Shown: positions 28,602 to 42,772 of the stretch, one piece after another
Position numbering within the stretch: the stretch's first letter is position 1
Layout of the letters: each line of letters opens with the position of its first letter
Assembly: GCA_029339505.1 (NCBI GenBank)
Contig: JAQISU010000118.1
Span: 6,184,001-6,248,000, forward strand
Direction of reading: 5' to 3'
Length of the DNA stretch: 64,000 nucleotides
Source of the DNA: Unio delphinus
Lineage: Eukaryota; Mollusca; Bivalvia; Unionida; Unionidae
The notes under the pieces: model-generated
Database searches by the model: none
What the model saw: the letters and a program-made list of their open reading frames with translations, nothing else
Told to the model about the DNA's origin: nothing
Position numbers and translations under genes: made by a program

Positions 28602-31600
28602 TCTTCATGATGCCAAATGTACCTATATACAACAAAATGACTATTTCCACGCAGGACGTGAACGTATACATTGGACTTGAGAAAAAAGCAGAATCTGATG
28701 TATCCGTAAAATTTGATGGCAAGGACGAAGAAGTGAAGGCTACATACACAGACCGATATTTCTACAGCTTTTCATTAAAAGGTATGATTTCAATTTTGAC
28801 TAATCAGATATTTATCAGGAAACCATGTAAAATATATATATTTTAGATTATCACATTTTAATGCCTTGAATGCGATCGCCATCTTTTATGACCCATTTCT
28901 GTACCATATATGCATACTCATTTATCTTTGATATTGAACGTACTATTTCGTACTCATTTATCTTCGATATTGAATGTACTATTTCGCCTCAGTTCAAGCT
29001 ACTAATTCCATAAACCATTATTATTAAGAACTTTCGAGATGCTGACTGTATTACTATCAGTACAGTCCCTATAAAAGCAGACGTTTCATTCGTATGGTTT
29101 GACGATCTTCATTTATATGATCATATCTTATTTAAATTAAACTTGCTAAAATTGAACTTACTAAAATAGTCAAATGCATGCCACATATACAGTTGTTACA
29201 ATGAAATGGATAAAATCATATAAGTTTAGTCAGGAAACTACGAAAAGTATAATAATACACTAATTGAGCTAATCATACGTCATTACATCATTGTATCGTC
29301 ACAAGGAAATTCGTGAATACTTTTGTTTCATTTTTGTTCCTGTGTGTAGTATTGAACAGAAAGCACCACAGACATATGGCGATAAACATATCAGAATGTG
29401 AAAGACTAATGGTTAAAAATTGACTGAGTGGACGTTGGTTGTAAATATTCACTGAAAATTTAAACCGTTACAGCTGACCTCTTTTTTGCCTCTGGTTGAA
29501 TGCGTATTAAGATGAACTATTATATAAAGTTTACAATCGTCAATGTAGCACATAAAGACAGAGAGGCAGATTTGGCAAGTAGCTTTAATCGTTAACAAAT
29601 AACAATTATCTCAAATTGGTTTCTTATCTTTGTCTTCCTGACAAGATCATCAGTTTGTGTATCGTATCCATCGAAACATAGAAGTATATACAATATAACT
29701 GTTTCCATGATAGCAACCAAAACAACCAAATCTGACCTATTTGACCCTTATGGTACTAACACTCACAACGGTTGTATGTTCCGCATATTTATATTGGCTG
29801 GAACTTACTTGCATTTTCAAGGTACATCCAATATTCCCAATATTCCTATGCAAGCATGTTGACATTTGAATGTGCTAAAGGTTGTATAAATCCCATGTTC
29901 CTAAGAGAGTCGGAAACGTCCTTCTCGATCACTTTGGCCTTTTTTCTTCAGTTTTTATTAAACCGGTTGCAAGCTGTTAGTGGAATGAAATTATCTCCCT
30001 TACTAGCTGAGTGTAAATTCAACATTTGTTAAATAAGCTGATGGCAATGACGAGAAAATATAGAATTGCGCAAACACATAGATACATATACGATATAACT
30101 ATGTATCACGTATTATATGAAATTGCATATGAAAACAATCATCACTTGAAACTGGATATCACATTATGAACGTTATTATGTATTATTACTGCTTATTAAA
30201 TATATGTGGCAAGCATAATCAAACTATGTTATGTGTCCCAAATCTGGTACTATGTATACGTCTTCTTCTTCGCCTTCCAGACTATGAGGCACGTATGTTG
30301 TCCACGTTTAGAATTATGTGTAAGGAAGACACACTTGGTATAGGACAGATCAAGGATAATGGACCTTCACCTTATCAGGTCAGCCCTCGCAAATGCAGTC
30401 TGTGTGCAGGACCCGCTTCAAGCGTAGTTGACGGGAAACAAACAAAAATCCAGCAACTTTGGGAACTTCTGAAGGAAGAGACAGATCCCATAAATATACT
30501 ATGCCAGAGTGTAGGGCTGCGCGGTTCAGACAAGAAACATCTTGATAGGAAATTAGCAGAAAAACTTTCAGTATTGGGTTTCCCAGAGCATCCCTCTTTC
30601 ATGAACATCGACGAGAATTCACCTGAAGGTAACATCCTCTATTATTTCCAGTATAATTTGAACATCACACACCTATCTTGTTAAGATGATTACCAGGCGA
30701 CTTTGTACATTAGAATAAACCTTATTTTATGTATTACATGTCAGCGAAAACAAACGTCCTGAATACACAAACGTCCTGAATACACAAACGTCCTGAATAC
30801 ACAAACGTCCTGGAAACACAAACGTCCTGAATACACAAACGTCCTGGATACATAAACGTCCTGAATACACAAACGTCCTGAATACACAGATGTCCTGAAT
30901 ACACAAACGTCCTGGATACACAAACGTCCTGAATACACAAACGTTCTGGATACACAAACGTCCTGAATACACAAACGTCCCCACCCCAAACAAAACAATG
31001 CTATCGTTTCACATTAAGTTCCCAATACTTTTTTTTTACAGTTCGTAATACGCCTAAACAAGAGGTTTTGCTTCGTATGTACCCATGACACTCATTTGCA
31101 ATAAGGATTGCTACGGAGTTACTCAATAGAGGTGTGACTTGTTTAAATCATTATGGCTCCTTTAAAAATTACCACAAATATTACAGCACATAATATTGTA
31201 AACCTTCATATTGTAAAAGCTTCAAAATCCTGTAATTTCATTTACTTACGTATTATTTGCTCTATTTTCATATAACACGTGTTGTAAATAATAGATCATG
31301 CATTACATTCAACCTATACATTTCAACAATCCGTTTAGTTGCTGTAGAATGATATCAAGACATTAAGAAGCGATTGATTACTGTTTAGTTGCTGTAGAAT
31401 GATATCAAGACGTTAAGAAGCGATTGATTACTGTTTAGTTGCTGTAGAATGACACCAAGACGTTAAGAAGCGATTGATTACTGTTTAGTTGCTGTAGAAT
31501 GATATCAAGACGTTAAGAAGCGATTGATCACTGTTTAGTTGCTGTAGAATGATATCAAGACATTAAGAAGCGATTGATTAGTGTTTAGTTGCTGTAGAAT

Positions 31601-34600
31601 GATATCAAGACATTAAGAAGCGATTGATTACTGTTTAGTTGCTGTAAAATGATATCAAGACATTAAGAAGCGATTGATTACTGTTTATTGCTGTAGAATG
31701 ATATCAAGACATTAAGAAGCGATTGGTTACTGTTTAGATGCTGTAGAATGATATCAAGACATTAAGAAGCGATTGATTACTGTTTAGTAGAGGTAGAATG
31801 ACACCAAGACATTAAGAAGCGATTGATTACTGTTTAGTTGCTGTAGAATGATATCAAGACATTAAGAAGCGATTGATTACTGTTTAGTTGCTGTAGAATG
31901 ATATCAAGACATTAAGAAGCGATTGATTACTGTTTAGTTGCTGTAGAATGATATCAAGACATTAAGAAGCGATTGATTACTGTTTAGTTGCTGTAGAATG
32001 ATATCAAGACATTAAGAAGCGATTGATTACTGTTTAGTTGCTGTAGAATGATATCAAGACATTAAGAAGCGATTGATTACTGTTTAGTTGCTGTAGAATG
32101 ATATCAAGACATTAAGAAGCGATTGATTACTGTTTAGTTGCTGTAGAATGATATCAAGACATTAAGAAGCGATTGATTACTGCTTAGTTGCTGTAGAATG
32201 ATATCAAGACATTAAGAAGCGATTGATTACTGTTTAGTTGCTGTAGAATGACACCAAGACAATAAGAAGCGATTGATTACTGTTTAGTTGCTGTAGAATG
32301 ACACCAAGACATTAAGAAGCGATTGATTACTGTTTAGTTGTTGTAAAATGATATCAAGACATTAAGAAGCGATTGATTACTTTTTAGTTGCTGTAGAATG
32401 ACACTTAGTTCAGAAAAATACAAATACCGAAGCTTTAAAATAATGGATACATTCATAAGAATCCAAACACTAATGAAAATAAATGAAGTTAGCCATTAAT
32501 ACTGAGAGTACATTTCATCAAGGAATCGAATGTTCATTTAACATTGGACTGTTGGATGATTCAACATGACCTTTTTCGTCGACTGGTTTTTCTTTCTTTT
32601 CCCTGCGTGCGTCCGTCTTCAGCTTGCCCTTTGATTGAACGGGAATTCCACACTCTGACTTCTTACTTCTAATTTTTCTCTTTTTTTTTGACTGCTCGCT
32701 GATTCTTACTCTTGCCAAAATAACTATTTTCCTTTGACGTCTCGCTGATTCTTACTTTTGCCCAAGTAAACTATTTTCCTTGTAAAAGAAAAGGGTAAAA
32801 CGCCCTAAGTATCTCGTTACTTTCAGAGTTGCGATTGTTCGTCCGTCTTCATGTTCGAACAATCAGATCTTACTATCAGTGTTATCATTTATACGGCTAA
32901 CAAATTCTATACATGTTTTCAGATCAATAGAGCTATACTGCTAATTATCGACATCAGAATTCGGGAAAGTCATATATTCCCGTAAATCATTACGTAAAGT
33001 AACATAACACACAATCCATATTTACTAATATGATAAATTCAAATTAATGTAACACTTTCCAATCATAAATGTACACGGCGTGTTTTTCTACACCACTCAT
33101 TTACCTTCCTAAGTATATAAGGTAAAAATGCTAATTCAGAATTCAAAATACATTATTAAATCACTGTAAAACCGACTATCCATACAAAATATGAACACAT
33201 CATGCATCTGTAACAAAGAAACATATCTAAGTACGTTATTAAATCAATATAATACTGAACTATTTGTATCGTAGTATCGATACATTATGCATCTATGACA
33301 AAGATAAACAGCATATACATTACATCATAATAAAGGTGAATTTGAGTTAAATACCTTGTGTTTTTGGCGTCTTACAAGCGTTCCACATTCAGTTTTCCCG
33401 GAACCACAATTAATTTACGAACGTCTGTCTTTCAAAGACGTACGGAGTCTTCTATGTAGTTTTTATTTCCTCTCTTGCAGAGGTCTTCCTAGACTGACTA
33501 ACATCGTTTGATACGAAGTATATATTTCCCCGATTCTGGAGTCCAACACGCCCCCTTCTCCATGCATTCGCCCAATCGGAATAAATGCTATTCTTACTGA
33601 CCTTATGAAAACCGTCTATCAAGATGCCAAAAATGCCACCTAGGATCGAAATATCACCTTATCATTTGTCTCAATCATTTTTGAAAGCTCTGCGTGAGTA
33701 ATCGCATAATTTTAACGCGTCAAACACTCAGTCCGTTTTCCCTCTAATTATTGTAACAGTCTGGCCGTGTTAAACTAACATTCTTTCCGTTCCAAACTCT
33801 CCCCAAGACAGTTGATTGTCGGCTAGCCTACGAATTAATTACTGGATGTCACTGACGAAAAATTTGGCACTTGACAGACACCAAGACATTAAGAAGCGAT
33901 TGATTACTGTTTAGTTGCTGTAGAATGATATCAAGACATTAAGAAGCGATTGATTACTGTTTAGTTGCTGTAGAATGACACCAAGACATTAAGAAGCGAT
34001 TGATTACTGTTTAGTTGCTGTAGAATGATATCAAGACATTAAGAAGCGATTGATTACTGTTTAGTTGCTGTAGAATGATATCAAGACATTAAGAAGCGAT
34101 TGATTACTGTTTAGTTGCTGTAGAATGATATCAAGACATTAAGAAGCGATTGATTACTGTTTAGTTGCTGTAGAATGATATCAAGACATGAAGAAGCGAT
34201 TGATTACTGTTTAGTTGCTGTAGAATGATATCAAGACATTAAGAAGCGATTGATTACTGTTTAGTTGCTGTAAAATGATATCAAGACATTAAGAAGCGAT
34301 TGATTAGTGTTTAGTTGCTGTAGAATGATATCAAGACATTAAGAAGCGATTGATTACTGTTTAGTTGCTGCAAAATGATATCAAGACATTAAGAAGCGAT
34401 TGATTACTGTTTTGTATATTGTTCCTGTATTTGTCAGTAATTGAGAGTATGTCTTGTATTCTAAGTCCAGAGGGACGAAAAGTGGCCGACCCTTCTTCAT
34501 TTTGCCGCAGAATATAACCTTATTAGCTTTGCGGAAGCTCTGCTCAGTTATCCAGCTTTTGCTGATGCATGCAAGATAAGGAATCTTGATGGGCGCTCAC

Positions 34601-35669
34601 CATATGAAATTGCCCACTACTCTGGCCATCAGGAATTATCTGAAATGCTGAGGTTATTCCCTGATTGTGTAAGAGGTATATATTCATCTTTTTCTGCGAA
34701 TATTTAATTCCACGTACGTGACTGTTTTTTCTCCATATGATTTTATGTCTCATTCAGTTTCATCTTTCATAAATGTCCAAATTTACTACCTTTCGATCCA
34801 CGTTCATAATCAGTTATAATGAAGAGTTAACAGTGGCTACCCTTTTATATTGTTTCTGAAAAGAGAAATTAAAAGCTAACTGTCAATATACCTTGCATTA
34901 ATACAATGAACTTAAAATCCTAAATTAAAAATGAATGTCTGAACATAGGACAAAAATCAGATGCGAGGTTTGTTCAACATATCCTCTGAGACTTGAGTTT
35001 TAAAAAAAAAGCGAATACGTTAAATAGCTGTTAAAAGCTATTGTTATTTTCGTCGTCCCTACGCATTGTTTAACTTACCTGACACGATGCATAGTGATAT
35101 CTTTGCTTTCATGTTGCCGCTTACGGCATATCTCTGATACGCAACACCACTATTTTGGCACAAATCTTGTCTCTAAAGCTTCTTTGGATGCAATTATTTT
35201 AAGTTTTTGATTATTTTACTGAAATTTTGTGAGTGCAGGAACGTTATACCAGGTTTGTATTTCTTTGTCTTCAAAGTGACATTCTAATTTACTTATGAAC
35301 ATGTATCGAAAACTTTACGATCTTAACGAATTTATGATTTAACGTATATTTTAGGTATCAATCATTTACAATATGCTAAAGTATGCACTGTACATTGGTA
35401 ATGACAACTTCTGATCTGTGATACTTTTAGGCAATCCCAGATGGTCTAATGACAGCGGTTATGTGGACAAGGTGCGACTCTCTCAAATAAAGTCCAATGT
35501 TGAGAAAGTAGGATTATCCGAAGGTTCGCAAATATGTCATCCTCCGTCAGTACCACATGTAGGAAGTACCGGTCGTGCTTTAAGACACGTACAACCTCCA
35601 AAACAAAGTATGTCACCTAGTTGATATGCCACAATATCCGTCCTATTTTATGAAACCCCACAATCCAAA

Positions 35670-35748
<79 letters not shown>

Positions 35749-37333
35749 GCGTGTGTGTGTTTGTGTGTGTCGACATTTGCAAGATTCATTATATGGTCTT
35801 CATCTCGTGTCCTCAATGTCTAAGAAAAGTCTATATATAATCCTAGCTCCTTTTTTTGTCTGTGTCGTTATAATATCCCACATACCATGGCTAAAATAGT
35901 ATAGTGTATATTAACATACAATGGCTAAAATAGTATAGTGTATATTAACATACAATGGCTAAAAGAGTATAGTGTAAATTAACATACAATGGTTAAAATA
36001 GTATAGTGTATATTAACATACAATGGTTAAAATAGTATAGTGTATATTAACATACAATGGCTAAAATAGTATAGTGTATATTAACATACAATGGCTAAAA
36101 TAGTATAGTGTATATTAACATACAATGGCTAAAATAGTATAGTGTATATTAACATACAATGGCTAAAATAGTATAGTGTATATTAACATACAATGGCTAA
36201 AATAGTATAGTGTATATTAACATACAATGGCTAAAATAGTATAGTGTATATTAACATACAATGGCTAAAATAGTATAGTGTATATTAACATACAATGGCT
36301 AAAATAGTATAGTGTATATTAACATTCAATGACTAAAATAGTATAGGGTATGTTAAAAGACTTTCTAAATGCATGCTGGGATTTAGTTTCTTATACCGTT
36401 ATCCGTCTTATGGTTCATTTAATGTCGTTTAGATTGTCATTGTAAAAGATGTTTACCCTAGATGAAAGAGATAATCTCCTAGATGAAAGAGATAATCTCC
36501 TAGATGAAAGAGATAATTTCTTAGATGAAAGAGATGACAGATAATCTCCTAGATGAAAGAGATAATCTCCTAGATGAAAGAGATAATCTCCTAGATGAAA
36601 GAGATAATCTCCTAGATGAAAGATAGTATCTCCTAGATGAAAGAGATAATCTCTTAGATGAAAGAGATGAAAGATAATCTCCTAAATGAAAGAGATAATC
36701 TCCTAGATGAAAGAGATAATCTCCTAGATGAAAGATAGTATCTCCTAGATGAAAGAGATAATCTCTTAGATGAAAGAGATGAAAGATAATCTCCTAGATG
36801 AAAGAGATAATCTCCTAGATGAAAGAGATAATCTCCTAGATGAAAGATAGTATCTCCTAGATGAAAGATAGTATCTCCTAGATGAAAGAGATAATCTCTT
36901 AGATGAAAGAGATGAAAGATAATCTCCTAGATGAAAGAGATAATCTCCTAGATGAAAGAGATAATCTCCTAGATGAAAGATGTTATCTCCTAGATGAAAG
37001 AGATATATAATCTCCTAGATGAAAGAGATAATCTGGCACACTGCTAGATATCAGCTGGTGATTAATATATTGGCTTTATAACGATGTACAAGACCCGTGT
37101 ACATGATACTTGATACTAGATTGGGAGAGATGGATGGAAGATTGGATATATGTTCTGATGCTGATATAGGTTAAATTACCTGTCCTCTCTCGCCCAACGA
37201 CATCTTTACCTATATTTTACAATTCTGCAGAGGCTATATACCAATGAACCTAATGCTTTAAGACTATATATTACAGATTTTTTTACTTTTAATGTAACAT
37301 TTATACATCTCATGGTATAGCAACGATACAGCG

Positions 37334-37410
<77 letters not shown>

Positions 37411-38785
37411 TATTTCGTTTGGGATTTTGTTGAGGCTAAAAATGTCCTTTACTATTCAGAATAAACTATGTGTTTCAACAATTATGTCTAAATATTAATT
37501 ATATAACCAGGCAGGCCTGCACCTAGTCGGGACAACCATGGCACTTGTCAGGGGCCCTAGTGGCGTTTTAAAATATATGCACATATTTGAAACACGAAAG
37601 AGGCCCGAACTCTGTCAGCTGCCTGGGGCCCAGAATTTCCTAGGTGCGGGCCTGAACCAGGGACAATGATAACAATACATATCCTAAAAATCTTTAGCTC
37701 ACGATCTTTTTGGAGAAATTGTCTTCCCGTCAATCAAAGTTAAAAATAATCCTGAATAAATTAACTCTAAATATGATAGATATAAATGGTTTAATATGAA
37801 TCATTTCCTCTTTTAATAGGAATGCCATCTGCAAAATCACATTTTATAAGGCTTGAAATGGAGCTTTTGCACAAATTGAATTTTTGAGCCAATGTTTTGT
37901 ATATGCATATAGGTAGTTTGAGCAGCTCCTTCCTTTGTCATAAATGATATGAAAGTGTTAATGTTATTATACACAGATTGTTGTGTGACATATTAACCTT
38001 TGTTAACATTACGTTTTTAACCGTGACAGCTTGTTTCTTGAAAAATAAAAGGTAAAATCCCGGTTAATGTTATTTTTGGAAAAAACCATTATTTTTTTAC
38101 CAGTTCATTTCAATCCATAATAACATGATTCTGATTTATCAAAATGTAGAAGGAGGAGTAACTTTTAAAGTCATTTAGTCAGGGCACAAATGAGTTATGA
38201 ATGTTTTAAATGGAAGATAAAATATAGATGTATTAAAATAGCCATATTAGAGCAAACTCTTCCTTTTCACTCATATCCTACCTATGTCCCGATGCAGCCA
38301 CATAACAATACGATTATACGTGTGTCTGCCAATGAAATGAGTCGTATACTATACGATAAGGAAACGTACTGTCGCAGCTGCGTCAGCTCCGTGAATTCGT
38401 AACTTCTAAACACATCATGCCAATAAATTATAATGAAAGTGTTCATCTGATTATACCATTATATTATGCGATGATATTGTATATTTGAATAATTATTACA
38501 ATTGTAAGATTCATAACGTATATGCACGTATGTATTGATGTGCATATGTATATATGTATGTACTAATACACTTATTTTCATACAAAATAAATTTTCTGAA
38601 TTTTGGACAGATTTGCAGCAGTCAGCATTGCCAGAAGAACGGATGGCAAGCAAAAGCGTATACGACCAGCAATTTGATATCAGGGTAAAATATACAATTT
38701 GGTAATTTGTATTAGTACAGACTACATCGCATATTATTCAAGTACACGTGTCACAACTAAAATAATTGAAATTATTATTAATTTG

Positions 38786-38825
<40 letters not shown>

Positions 38826-40028
38826 TAATTAATTAATTGATTAATTAATTAATTAATTAATTAATTAATTAATTAAAGATCGCTGATAATTGGACTTTGG
38901 TGAATTGTTTAACATCTACAGACATATTAAAAATTAGTGTAAATGCAACACATTGAAACTTTAGTGCTAAATTTGCAAGAAATCATAATTAAATAACGCA
39001 TGCTAATTTTCATTTTATATATTAAACTGGCAATTTAATTCAAATAAAATTTTAATACTTATATTCAAGGACAGCATGACTGATCAACGCGCATTCTGAA
39101 GTTGGTGTTACAGAAAGTTATATCACAAAATGGTATTCGTTCATTTTCATTAGGAACAGTGCATACAAACTAAGAGAAATAATAGTTTTATTGGTAAAAC
39201 GTTCTTTCCATATCATGCTACTAATATATGATAAAGGCAACGTTTACGTAAAATAAATTCTTCTTCATATTTCAGTTATAGTTGTTGTCATCTGATGATG
39301 TGTTTTGATTATTGCAGTAGTTGTTTCCCTTATTTAACTGTTCTGAAATGTATTTTATTGTTGTTTTTGTATGGAAAATTTTGTACCCGAGAAATGATAT
39401 ATATATATATATTGTAAGTCCTTTCTCTAAAGATACGAACATGTTGTTACGTTTGTTTTTTTTCTCTGGATTAGTTGGTGAATCAGAGCTACTGTTAACA
39501 ATGTCCGTAGTATTTTTCTGGTTAGCTAAATAGTAAAGTCTTCTTCCAAACAACATACTCAATATTAAAAACTGTAATTTTGATCATGCTGATGTAAATA
39601 TTATTGCTGTGAAATAATCTGTATAAATTAATATCTCTGACATGCATATTTCCATATCCAAGTAAATATTTATATTATTCTTAAATTGATCATTTATTGC
39701 AGGAGAAACCCATGCCGGAAGAGAAGAGAAAAGGTTTTTTCTCGAAACTGCTGTCGAGAAGACATAAACCTAAGCCAAGGAATCGTACTGCTTCAGATGG
39801 TGTCTTAGAATCTGTGCGAAAATTTCAAAGACAGAATGCACACGTAAGCAAACGATTTTCAGGATATTAACCTCATCATACATATTTCATGAAGCGACTG
39901 AAGTCAATGTAAACGCATTGAAAATTACATTTATTTATTTTTCATACGCTCTGTTTTAATAATAAATGAAACAATAGAGCCGGACCGGAACTTCATTACT
40001 GAACGATACAAACTAAAATCAATGGATT

Positions 40029-40087
<59 letters not shown>

Positions 40088-41442
40088 CGCTTTTAGAACG
40101 AAAAGTCTATTCCTTTGGATGGCCAAAATGCCGTACACACTATCATAACACTAAAGCCTCATCCTAAATTCAATATGACAGCTACATGTGTCTACAGGCA
40201 ACCTGATAACTTACTATTATTTCTCTCGGGTGCATGTTAACGTGGCGGCTTATCTAAATTAGTGGTCAATCAGAGCTACTGTTGACTATTTTCACATTAT
40301 TTCTCTGGTCAGCATGTCAGATACTTTGTTACTATTATGTAAATGTTCCTAAGCCCTGTGCATTCCTGGATTTCTCAAAAACAGGTAAAATCGTAAGTGA
40401 ATTTTTTTTACCTACCGACTCGTCAGTACAATGTCTCGTGTCCTGGTACAAATGGCAGTAAATATATAACTTGTTCTGTTGTAAAAAGTGTCTGCATTGC
40501 CCTATCGCCGGACTTGTATTAAAATCGGTACTCCTTTATTTTAAATTGGTAATTATTGAATTGTTCCGAACTGGTTTAAATGTCTATGTCACCATAAAAT
40601 GTTCTGCTTGAGTACCAGGTATATTTAAACTAATCACTAATCCGGGCATATTATATGATCTCTCATTAGGTAAGCAGAAGACAAACGCAGCGTGAAGTTC
40701 CCGATGAAATAAAAAGTGGCATCAGTAAGCATTTGGTTCAAAATTTTTAAGTTACTTTATGTTTTAGTTTAAACTGTTCTCTTCAGTTTGACGCACCACA
40801 CATTTCTGACAGTATGATTCAATGTATTAAACGCGTGTGAATTGCATCATTTCAGTTTCGAGTTGTAGATTGTTGCTTCACCATCTATTTTGTTCTTTGT
40901 TATAAATTTCAAATTCATTTATAATAACTGTTTTTCTCTACAAAAACAAATAGCCTACAGTGATTATCCAACTCTCAAACCTGTATGTCATTTAGTGCAG
41001 AAACTAGGATGATCTAAAATTGAATGTACATTGATAACTGATTGACATCGAAAATTAACCTATTTCATTGCCATTGTGTTTATAACCAAAGCTAGACGTC
41101 TGGTAATTTCGTAAAGCCTCTATCAAAAAAATTACATTTATAGACAAAAAAAAATGATATTTCCAAACATTATTAGATATAATAAAGCAAATGGTCCAAT
41201 GACGCACATATTACGTAGCATTTCCAACATGTATATAAATGTTGGTATTTGTGGTTCGTCCAAGTTTTCCAAACAAATACTGTGGGTTATGTTTAGTTTT
41301 CAAACTGAGAGTTAGGATAGTTAGTTATATACTAAAATAATAGATACTAAAGTTATTGTCATGTTGCCTTCACTATTTATACTTTAGGTAATTTGTTTAT
41401 TACTCTACAATGGAGTATGATATCATTTTAGAAGAATGCGTA

Positions 41443-41524
<82 letters not shown>

Positions 41525-41999
41525 AAATGCACATTAAATGCTTTTACATTTAGTTTGCTTCATCTTGACTCGACTTAACACAATGCCTGACATTCATTTG
41601 GTTCTAGCATAGTCTAATCATCTGTTGAAGATTTACAACGAAAAAATAAAAGCAGGAAACCTATATATCACTTGAATGCGTTGTTGTAGAAAGTTAATAA
41701 AGTGGTAATTGTTTAATTTATTTTAGGAAAACAAATGCTAATTCTTTATTTCAGGCAGGAACAGTTCTTCTGTGTCGCACCCAATTGGAAATGAACAAGA
41801 GCAAGCAGTGAGTCTTTCCATTCCAATTCAAAATCTGATATCACTAGATAGGACTACTCCATTTCATCTAAGTTATATAAAATGGATTCATTTCTTTCTC
41901 CCTTGGTTGTTTTTCTATTTTGTTATTTTGTTTGCTTTTAAAATATCCATATCAGTAATCACCCAAGATTGAAATTCGTAGGGAGATGTTTTACCAGTG

Positions 42000-42062
<63 letters not shown>

Positions 42063-42693
42063 CTAATAAACTTAATGACTTAATGATCGGTATACAAAAT
42101 ATTAACTCCGCATCGATTAGAGTTTCGAGCTCTGTCAATGCAGGTATGTAAGAAATCTTGCCATTAGCTTTCCATGGGTCGGTAATTCTTACTGGGGATT
42201 TTCCAAGTATGTAAGAAATCTTGCCATTAGCTTTCCATGGGTAGGTAATTCTTACTGGGGATTTTCCAGGTAGAGTTATACTGACTGCCATCTACATCCT
42301 ATGTTAGGGTGAGAAATGGCGTTAAACGCAAAGCAACAACAACGAAGCAAGGTGATCAATTCAAAATTTGACTTGTTACCATTGGCCTTTCGAATTAATA
42401 CAATTACTTCCTATATTTAACAATTTGTCACTTACTTTAATAAAATGCATTTAAAAAAAAATCAAAACCATTTAACGAAATTCATACAAATCCAACTTTA
42501 AAATCAAAGCTGTTTTCTCATCAGCTGGTTTGACGTGAAATTTAAGTGTAACCTAATGTAAGTAACATACCTAGCGTGGTCATGCTTAGAACAATGCTTT
42601 TAATAGGAGCATTACTTTTTTCTCTTTTCTGTTTTCGAAACAATGTCTATCCAAATGTCATTTACGAGCCCTGTTTCATTCTATCCAAAGCAG

Positions 42694-42772
<79 letters not shown>

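Noticed and set aside
30727..30998. Three overlapping minus-strand open frames of 73-88 codons
   Set aside because: They are the three frames of a 17-bp tandem repeat and read the same motif, so they are a by-product of the repeat.
36452..37033. CRISPR-like array
   Set aside because: The units are contiguous without variable spacers, and the context is an animal genome. The same applies to the 50-bp, 56-bp and 34-bp arrays.
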